This document shows positions 6,720-11,360 of a DNA stretch of 11,360 nucleotides, piece by piece. The stretch comes from Schleiferiaceae bacterium. Lineage in GTDB: Bacteria > Bacteroidota > Bacteroidia > Flavobacteriales > Schleiferiaceae. The notes beneath the pieces were generated by a model, which worked only from the letters and a program-made list of their open reading frames with translations, was not told the DNA's origin and made no database searches. The DNA lies in the NCBI GenBank assembly GCA_022424815.1, contig JAKMGS010000049.1:551-11910 (forward strand), read 5' to 3'. The position numbers and the translations under genes were made by a program. Numbering within the stretch: the first letter of the stretch is position 1; the number at the start of each line of letters is the position of its first letter.

Positions 6720-8360
6720 ATGCTAAAAAACATAAACCCCACTGAGTTAATAACTTGGAAAAGGCTCAAAGACAACTTCGAAAACGATAAGCGCACTTTA
6801 AAAACACGCTTCTTCGAAGATCCCGAACGCTTCTCTAAGTATAATATCAAATGGGACGGCATATTGTTCGATTATTCCAAAAACATCTTCGGTTCTGAGA
6901 CCTTTACTTTGTTCCAAGAATTGCTAGATGAAGCGGGCGTTCGCGAGGCCATCCAGCAACAACAAAGCGGGGCTAAAATTAACGTTACAGAGGGCCGGGC
7001 TGTGCTACACACCGCCCTTCGCAACATGAGCGGCAATGCTATCGAAGTTGATGGCAAAGATGTGATGCCAGACGTTAAGGCCGTTTGGGCTAAACTTGCT
7101 GCCTTCAGCAATGACGTTCGCTCAGGTGAATGGAAAGGATGTACTGGAAAGCGCATTACTGATGTAGTAAATATTGGCATAGGCGGTAGCGACCTAGGGC
7201 CGCGCATGGTCATCAACGCCCTAAAGCCTTTCGTTACTGAAGACATGAACTTCCACTTTGTTGCCAACGTAGATGGGGCAGATTTGTGGGAAGTCCTGAA
7301 AAAAGTAAATCACGAGACGACGCTTTTCATCATTGCATCAAAGACCTTCACCACACAAGAAACCATGAAAAACGCACACAGTGCGAAGGAGTGGTTCTTG
7401 GCAGAAGGAGTTGCGCCAAGCGATGTAGCCAAGCACTTTGTGGCCGTGAGCACGAACGCTGATGGCGTCTCGAAGTTTGGCATTGATACCAATAACATGT
7501 TCGGTTTCTGGGACTGGGTTGGCGGACGTTATAGTGTTTGGTCAGCAATCGGTTTGCCCGTGGTTTTGGCCATCGGTTACCAGGGATTCCAAGCATTCTT
7601 GAACGGTGCGCATGCCATGGACAAGCACGTCGCGAATGAGCCTTGGGACAAGAACATCCCAGCAATGATGGCTGTTTTGGGCATTTGGTACCGCAATTTC
7701 CACGGCGCTGCAAGCCACGCTATTCTTCCTTATGATCAATACCTTGACCGTTTTGCAGCCTATTTACAGCAAGGAGATATGGAAAGCAATGGGAAATACG
7801 TGGATCGCAATGGCAAGAAGATGAACTATGCCACAGGCCCAATCATTTGGGGCGAGCCTGGCACTAACGGTCAACACGCTTTCTACCAATTAATCCACCA
7901 AGGCACTGATTTGATTCCAGCGGACTTCATCGCTGCGAAAAAACCGCTGCATGGTCTGACCGATCACCACCCTATCCTCCTTGCAAACTTCATCGCGCAA
8001 ACTGAGGCGTTAATGAAAGGAAAAACTCGTAACGAAGTGGAGATTGAGATGCGTCAAGCCGGACTAGGCGAAGAGGAAATGGAGCACATTGCACCTTACC
8101 GCGTCTTTGAAGGAAACCGACCAACAAACAGCATCGTACTAGACGAGGTAAGTCCATATCATTTGGGCCAATTAATCGCAGCCTACGAGCACAAGATCTT
8201 TATCCAAGGCTATATCTGGAACATCTTCAGCTACGACCAATGGGGTGTAGAACTAGGAAAAGTTTTAGCAAAAGCCGTATTTACTGAGCTCACAGGAACA
8301 GGCATCAAACACGAGCACGATAGCTCGACTGCAGCCTTGATTAATTATCTGAAGAGTTAG
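6720..8360 (+). CDS. pgi: Glucose-6-phosphate isomerase
   Basis: The 546-residue protein is a full-length phosphoglucose isomerase, close to the 549 residues of E. coli Pgi. It interconverts glucose 6-phosphate and fructose 6-phosphate in the cytoplasm, in glycolysis and gluconeogenesis. The family signatures are present: the sugar-phosphate loop GIGGSDLGPR (153-162), SKTFTTQET (207-215), VGGRYSVWSAIGLP (267-280), and the C-terminal signature beginning near GYIWNIFSYDQWGVELGK (497-514). The catalytic residues E355, H386 and K514 fall at the same numbers as in E. coli. The gene is alone on the plus strand, with its own -7 box. Its 3' end overlaps the opposing marR-like gene by 20 nt, and no terminator is visible. 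Nothing looks truncated or unusual. Confidence 0.97.
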   Translation: MLKNINPTELITWKRLKDNFENDKRTLKTRFFEDPERFSKYNIKWDGILFDYSKNIFGSETFTLFQELLDEAGVREAIQQQQSGAKINVTEGRAVLHTALRNMSGNAIEVDGKDVMPDVKAVWAKLAAFSNDVRSGEWKGCTGKRITDVVNIGIGGSDLGPRMVINALKPFVTEDMNFHFVANVDGADLWEVLKKVNHETTLFIIASKTFTTQETMKNAHSAKEWFLAEGVAPSDVAKHFVAVSTNADGVSKFGIDTNNMFGFWDWVGGRYSVWSAIGLPVVLAIGYQGFQAFLNGAHAMDKHVANEPWDKNIPAMMAVLGIWYRNFHGAASHAILPYDQYLDRFAAYLQQGDMESNGKYVDRNGKKMNYATGPIIWGEPGTNGQHAFYQLIHQGTDLIPADFIAAKKPLHGLTDHHPILLANFIAQTEALMKGKTRNEVEIEMRQAGLGEEEMEHIAPYRVFEGNRPTNSIVLDEVSPYHLGQLIAAYEHKIFIQGYIWNIFSYDQWGVELGKVLAKAVFTELTGTGIKHEHDSSTAALINYLKS

Positions 8361-8820
8361 TACTCATCTGCATAGACGAACGGAAAACGTCCAGTAGTGT
8401 ATTGAGCTGCTGGGCGTTTTTTGTAGGCACCAACGAAGCTATATCTTCCACCAAACTGTACTTCACCAGCGAGGTAATCAACTCATCACCCTCGGCTGTC
8501 AAGTGAATGTAGAACAAACGACGGTCCTCTTTGAAACGCACTTTCTCAAGGAGGCCCATGGCCATTAATCGGTCCACCATACGACTGGCATCACTCATTT
8601 TATCGAGCATGCGTTCACGAATCTCAGACGTAGTAACACCTTCGGAGCCACTGCCCTTTACAATGCGAAGTACGTTGTACTGCTGCATGGTCAAGCCGTG
8701 TTCCTTTAACTCTTCCATAATACGCCCCTTCAACACATTGTACGTGTATATGATATTGACGATGAGTTTACTTTGATCAGAGATGAAAGATTCTTGATGA
8801 ATCTCTTGTTCTAGCGTCAT
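8341..8820 (-). CDS. MarR family winged-helix transcriptional regulator
   Basis: The 159-residue protein has the MarR layout: N-terminal dimerisation helix (about 12-40), winged helix-turn-helix (about 45-108), and C-terminal dimerisation helices (about 110-150). The recognition helix region is around SDASRMVDRLMAMGLL (76-91) and the wing holds the family motif EDRR (98-101) followed by LFYIHLT. Such proteins bind palindromic DNA as dimers and usually repress nearby genes until a small ligand binds. No cysteine pair suggesting redox sensing is present. No obvious target operon is adjacent: pgi lies convergent, overlapping by 20 nt, and frr lies upstream behind a terminator. A 12-bp perfect palindrome 9 nt before its start suggests autoregulation. 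The ligand and regulon are unknown. Confidence 0.92.
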   Translation of the reverse strand: MTLEQEIHQESFISDQSKLIVNIIYTYNVLKGRIMEELKEHGLTMQQYNVLRIVKGSGSEGVTTSEIRERMLDKMSDASRMVDRLMAMGLLEKVRFKEDRRLFYIHLTAEGDELITSLVKYSLVEDIASLVPTKNAQQLNTLLDVFRSSMQMSTNSSDN

Positions 8821-8826
8821 TGTAGA

Positions 8827-8844
8827 TTGGTGTTATAACACTAA
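8827..8844. promoter_or_regulatory. Candidate MarR operator (palindrome before the marR-like gene)
   Basis: GTGTTATAACAC at 8830-8841 is a perfect 12-bp palindrome. Counting one mismatched pair, symmetry extends to 18 bp (8827-8844). It lies 9 nt before the start codon at 8820, where a bound dimer would block transcription or early elongation. Its size fits MarR-family operators, but binding is inferred. Confidence 0.5.
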
Positions 8845-8850
8845 GTCAAC

Positions 8851-8883
8851 AAAAAAATCGCCCGGACGTTCACGCCCAGGCGA
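8851..8883 (-). terminator. Intrinsic terminator after frr
   Basis: On the minus strand a stem-loop at 8858-8883 (TCGCC at the base, GGCGA on the other side, two G-U wobbles inside, UGAA loop) is followed by seven U (8851-8857). It begins 7 nt after the frr stop. The mismatches become wobble pairs only on the minus strand, which fits a one-way terminator. Confidence 0.85.
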
Positions 8884-8890
8884 AATTCAT

Positions 8891-9454
8891 TTATACGGTC
8901 ATGATATCCTGTTCCTTTTTCGCATACATCGCATCACACTTTGCGTTGTATTCGTCGGTCATTTTTTGAATATCGTTTTCATAATCTTTTTGAAGGTCCT
9001 CGCTAAGTCCATCGTTGCCCAATTTCTTCAACTCGTCCATGGCGCTCTTTCTTGCGGCACGTACCCCAACCTTTGCGTTTTCACTTTCTGCTTTGGCCAA
9101 TTTTGCCAAATCTCTACGACGCTCTTCCGTCAATGGAGGTACAGAAATGATCACGCTTTCTCCATTATTCATAGGGTTGAAACCCAATCCTGCATTTAGA
9201 ATGGCCTTTTCAATCTCAGAAATCAACGTCTTTTCCCAAGGTTGAATACTGATTGTACGAGCATCCGGTGTGTTGACATTACTCACCTGTTGCAACGGGG
9301 TAGGCGCACCGTAGTATTCGACCATCACGCCTTGGAGCATGGATGGGTTTGCGCGTCCCGCACGAATTTTTACCAAGGCCTTCTCCATGTGAGACAACGC
9401 TCGGTCCATATCGTCTTTTGTGGCATCAAATAGGAAGTCTATCTCTTCTTGCAT
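8891..9454 (-). CDS. frr: Ribosome recycling factor
   Basis: The 187-residue protein is a standard ribosome recycling factor (usual length about 185). With EF-G it splits post-termination ribosomes into subunits. The conserved blocks are present: RAGRANPSML (31-40), the domain II region with YYGAPTPLQQ (47-56), PPLTEERRRDLAK (106-118), and the VRAARKSAM stretch (131-139), which includes the conserved arginines of the long helix bundle. It begins 10 nt after the pyrH stop and is clearly co-transcribed with pyrH. A terminator follows directly. The pyrH-frr pairing is one of the most conserved gene orders in bacteria. Confidence 0.97.
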   Translation of the reverse strand: MQEEIDFLFDATKDDMDRALSHMEKALVKIRAGRANPSMLQGVMVEYYGAPTPLQQVSNVNTPDARTISIQPWEKTLISEIEKAILNAGLGFNPMNNGESVIISVPPLTEERRRDLAKLAKAESENAKVGVRAARKSAMDELKKLGNDGLSEDLQKDYENDIQKMTDEYNAKCDAMYAKKEQDIMTV

Positions 9455-9464
9455 ACCGCTGTAT

Positions 9465-10175
9465 TTAGTTCTTTACTATAGTTCCTACTCCTGGCGTGCC
9501 TTCTACCACCTTCATCAAGTTACCTGGCGTATTCATATCAAAAACCAGAATAGGTAATTCATTTTCTTTACTTAAGGTGAAGGCCGTCATGTCCATTACG
9601 TTCAATCCCTTATCATAAACCTCTTTGAAGCTCAAAGAATCAAACTTAGTCGCAGTAGCGTCCTTTTCCGGATCAGCCGTATAAATACCGTCTACACGAG
9701 TACCTTTCAAAATCACATCGGCTTGAATCTCAACGGCACGCAAGGTGGCACCTGTATCGGTAGTGAAATACGGGTTACCAGTACCGGCAGAGAAGATTAC
9801 CACACGGCCCTTTTCGAGATGACGAATGGCACGACGACGAATAAATGGCTCTGCCACTTTATCCATTTCAATCGCACTCTGCAATCGAGTATTTACCCCG
9901 GCTGCTTCCAACGCCCCCTGAAGTGCTAAGCCGTTAATGACGGTCGCTAGCATACCCATATGGTCAGCTTGAACGCGGTCCATACCTTGGGAAGCACCGC
10001 TAATTCCGCGGAAGATATTACCGCCGCCAATCACGATACCTACCTGGACACCTTTCTTAACTACGGCCTTGATTTCTTCTGCGTATTCTGCGATACGCTT
10101 GGGATCAATACCAAAATCTTTCTCCCCCATCAGGGCTTCTCCGCTGAGTTTGAGGAGCACTCGATTGTATTTCAT
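9465..10175 (-). CDS. pyrH: Uridylate (UMP) kinase
   Basis: From the ATG at 10175 the protein has 236 residues, typical for bacterial UMP kinase of the amino acid kinase fold. It makes UDP from UMP and ATP in pyrimidine nucleotide synthesis and acts as a hexamer, usually GTP-activated and UTP-inhibited. Visible motifs are KLSGEAL (9-15), the GGGNIFRG loop (50-57), DHMGMLATVINGLAL (71-85) and the UMP/ATP-site stretch GTGNPYFTTDTGA (131-143). The frame continues to a GTG at 10193, but that codon overlaps the TATATTTG promoter box at 10193-10200 and would not be on the transcript. MKYNRVLLKLSGEA is also the normal family start. The gene leads a two-gene unit with frr, separated from tsf by a strong terminator. 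Confidence 0.96.
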   Translation of the reverse strand: MKYNRVLLKLSGEALMGEKDFGIDPKRIAEYAEEIKAVVKKGVQVGIVIGGGNIFRGISGASQGMDRVQADHMGMLATVINGLALQGALEAAGVNTRLQSAIEMDKVAEPFIRRRAIRHLEKGRVVIFSAGTGNPYFTTDTGATLRAVEIQADVILKGTRVDGIYTADPEKDATATKFDSLSFKEVYDKGLNVMDMTAFTLSKENELPILVFDMNTPGNLMKVVEGTPGVGTIVKN

Positions 10176-10192
10176 CTCTTTTGGTTTGAACA

Positions 10193-10224
10193 CAAATATA
10201 TCGAAAGTAGGCCCCTCTATGCAA
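10193..10224 (-). promoter_or_regulatory. Promoter of the pyrH-frr unit
   Basis: On the minus strand TTG at 10222-10224 is followed after 21 nt by TATATTTG at 10193-10200, an exact TAnnTTTG match. Transcription would start near 10186-10189, giving a leader of only about 11-14 nt before the ATG at 10175. It lies just past the tsf terminator, so pyrH-frr can be expressed separately from rpsB-tsf. Confidence 0.7.
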
Positions 10225-10258
10225 TGAGAATCGCGCGAGTTTTCCCCGTTTTAAGCAC

Positions 10259-10290
10259 AAAAAAAACGCGCCGGCGGCGCCGGCGCGTTT
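10259..10290 (-). terminator. Strong GC-only terminator after tsf
   Basis: The hairpin at 10267-10287 consists only of G and C: a 9-bp perfect stem CGCGCCGGC with its complement around a three-base loop. On the minus strand it is followed by eight U (10259-10266). It starts 27 nt after the tsf stop and should end the rpsB-tsf transcript efficiently. Confidence 0.92.
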
Positions 10291-10314
10291 CCTAAAATTT
10301 CCGCTTTCTATGGA

Positions 10315-11133
10315 TTATAGAGATACGCGCTTGAAATCTACTACTTCCAAACCAGCTTGAACGCTCGTTAGGTATTTAGCAACACTCATCTTAGAATCTT
10401 TGATGAAGTCTTGGTCTACCAAAGTGTTCTCCTTGAAGAATTTATTCAAACGACCAGCAGCGATCTTATCCAACATTTCTTCTGGCTTACCTTCTTGACG
10501 AGCCAATTCTTTACCTACTTCCAATTCGCGAGCGATCAATTCATCAGAAACTGAATCACGGTTCAAAGCTACCGGATTCATAGCTGCAGCTTGCATTGCT
10601 ACATCTTTACCAGCTTCTTCAGCTTCAGCAGTCAAACCTACCAAAGTACCGATCTTATTTCCTATGTGGATGTAAGAAGCAACGTAAGTGGCGCTAACAG
10701 TAGCAAGCTCAGCAACTTCAATCTTCTCACCAATCACACCCGTTTGCTCTTGCAATTTCGCAGCAACAGTCAAGCCACCTTCGAATTCAACAGCCCCGAA
10801 TTCTTCAGCATTCTGTACACCAGTTGACAAAGCGATATCAGCTAATTTGTTTGCCAAAGCAACGAAATCATCATTCTTCGCTACGAAGTCAGTCTCACAA
10901 GACAACTTCACGATTACACCTTTATCAGAACCGTTCGTTTTTGCAATAACTGCACCTTCAACTGCATCGCGATCGGCGCGCTTAGCAGCTACTTTTTGAC
11001 CTTTTTTACGTAGGATGTCGATGGCAGCCTCGAAGTCGCCTTCAGCTTCAACCAAAGCGTTTTTACAATCCATCATCCCAGCACCTGTTTGCTTTCTGAG
11101 TTTGTTTACATCAGCAGCTGTAATGTTTGCCAT
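10315..11133 (-). CDS. tsf: Translation elongation factor Ts
   Basis: The 272-residue protein is EF-Ts (E. coli: 283), the nucleotide exchange factor that releases GDP from EF-Tu. The N-terminal UBA-like domain is present (about 1-50, with VNKLRKQTGAGMMDCKNAL at 9-27). The EF-Tu-contacting TDFV motif is at 81-84, and the core domains follow, ending with a coiled-coil and C-terminal module (about 225-272; VDQDFIKD and SVAKYL are typical). Start ATG at 11133. The gene sits downstream of rpsB in the usual order with a 100-nt gap that holds a hairpin. No TAnnTTTG box is seen in that gap, so tsf probably depends on the rpsB promoter, which lies outside the window. A strong terminator follows. Confidence 0.97.
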   Translation of the reverse strand: MANITAADVNKLRKQTGAGMMDCKNALVEAEGDFEAAIDILRKKGQKVAAKRADRDAVEGAVIAKTNGSDKGVIVKLSCETDFVAKNDDFVALANKLADIALSTGVQNAEEFGAVEFEGGLTVAAKLQEQTGVIGEKIEVAELATVSATYVASYIHIGNKIGTLVGLTAEAEEAGKDVAMQAAAMNPVALNRDSVSDELIARELEVGKELARQEGKPEEMLDKIAAGRLNKFFKENTLVDQDFIKDSKMSVAKYLTSVQAGLEVVDFKRVSL

Positions 11134-11168
11134 GATATTGAGTTTAAAATTGTGTTTGAATTATAAAA

Positions 11169-11199
11169 GAGAGCCGTAAAGGTTATCCTCACGGCTCTC
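11169..11199 (-). terminator. Possible attenuator hairpin between rpsB and tsf
   Basis: GAGAGCCGT at 11169-11177 pairs perfectly with ACGGCTCTC at 11191-11199 (9-bp stem, 13-nt loop that can form a few extra pairs). On the minus strand it is followed by UUUUAUAAUU, a weak U tract. It could terminate part of the transcripts or act as an RNA processing or stabilising structure, lowering tsf relative to rpsB. Confidence 0.6.
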
Positions 11200-11233
11200 C
11201 GAAAAAATCTATTCTAATAAGAAAGTGCTCGGA

Positions 11234-11360
11234 TTAAACCTTCGCTGCTTTCTTTTCGATTTTTGATTGCTCGGCAGCCGCTTTTTCACTCTTACGTTGT
11301 GACAAACCATCTTTGATTCCAGCCGTTGCACGCTCCAAAATAACTGCGATACTCTTAGAA
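11234..11360 (-). CDS. rpsB: Ribosomal protein S2, C-terminal end (cut by window edge)
   Basis: The last 41 codons of a minus-strand gene are visible, from TCT at 11357-11359 to TAA at 11234-11236; the rest lies beyond the right edge. The translated end runs SKSIAVILERATAGIKDGL and continues into a charged tail rich in K, A and E ending KKAAKV. This fits the final helix of ribosomal protein S2 followed by the Lys/Ala/Glu-rich extension common in Bacteroidota. The position directly upstream of tsf in the conserved rpsB-tsf-pyrH-frr order makes the identification nearly certain. S2 is a 30S subunit protein, and its gene often carries autogenous control in the 5' leader, which is not in this window. 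Confidence 0.9.
   Translation of the reverse strand, partial: SKSIAVILERATAGIKDGLSQRKSEKAAAEQSKIEKKAAKV

Noticed and set aside
7348..7739. Minus-strand open frames within pgi
   Set aside because: They are shadows of a complete, catalytically intact pgi and contain implausible basic, Cys/Arg-rich translations.
10688..10999. Plus-strand open frames of about 80-100 codons across tsf
   Set aside because: They lie antisense to a highly expressed conserved gene with strong codon bias and show no protein family features.

Overview
The window reads as chromosomal DNA of a Bacteroidota bacterium, most likely a member of Flavobacteriales or a close relative (the order is inferred, not proven). Three things point there. 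Most intergenic gaps carry the Bacteroidota sigma-factor -7 box TAnnTTTG a short distance before a start codon. One secreted protein ends in a type IX secretion (T9SS) type A sorting domain. The threonine dehydrogenase is the short-chain (SDR) type common in this phylum. There are 12 protein genes, one cut by the right edge, packed closely; no gene-free stretch reaches 300 bases. I see no tRNA, rRNA, CRISPR array, transposase or phage gene.

Left part (1-3900): trhO (tRNA U34 hydroxylase, minus) diverges from an SDR L-threonine 3-dehydrogenase gene (plus). Their two promoters overlap and share one perfect 19-bp palindrome. Convergent to the dehydrogenase is a two-gene minus-strand unit, a gamma-carbonic-anhydrase-like protein followed by a GNAT acetyltransferase, overlapping by 8 nt. 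It diverges from an Nfu-type Fe-S scaffold gene, which ends at a bidirectional terminator hairpin.

Middle (3900-6700): a more AT-rich pair on the minus strand. One is a secreted protein combining a c-type cytochrome motif (CxxCH), a PHM-like dicopper monooxygenase region with all six expected copper ligands, and a T9SS tail. The other is a membrane fatty acid desaturase with three histidine boxes. The secreted gene lies between two copies of the same terminator hairpin. It is the most interesting item in the window.

Right part (6700-11360): pgi (plus) converges on and overlaps a MarR-family regulator gene, which has a 12-bp perfect palindrome just before its start. Then comes the classic translation cluster rpsB-tsf-pyrH-frr, all minus: ribosomal protein S2 (C-terminal end only), EF-Ts, UMP kinase and ribosome recycling factor. 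It is split by a GC-rich terminator after tsf and a separate promoter before pyrH, and there is a possible attenuator hairpin between rpsB and tsf.

Most of the window is ordinary housekeeping sequence. I did not find a new multi-gene system. The points worth a second look are the secreted haem-copper protein and several compact regulatory layouts.
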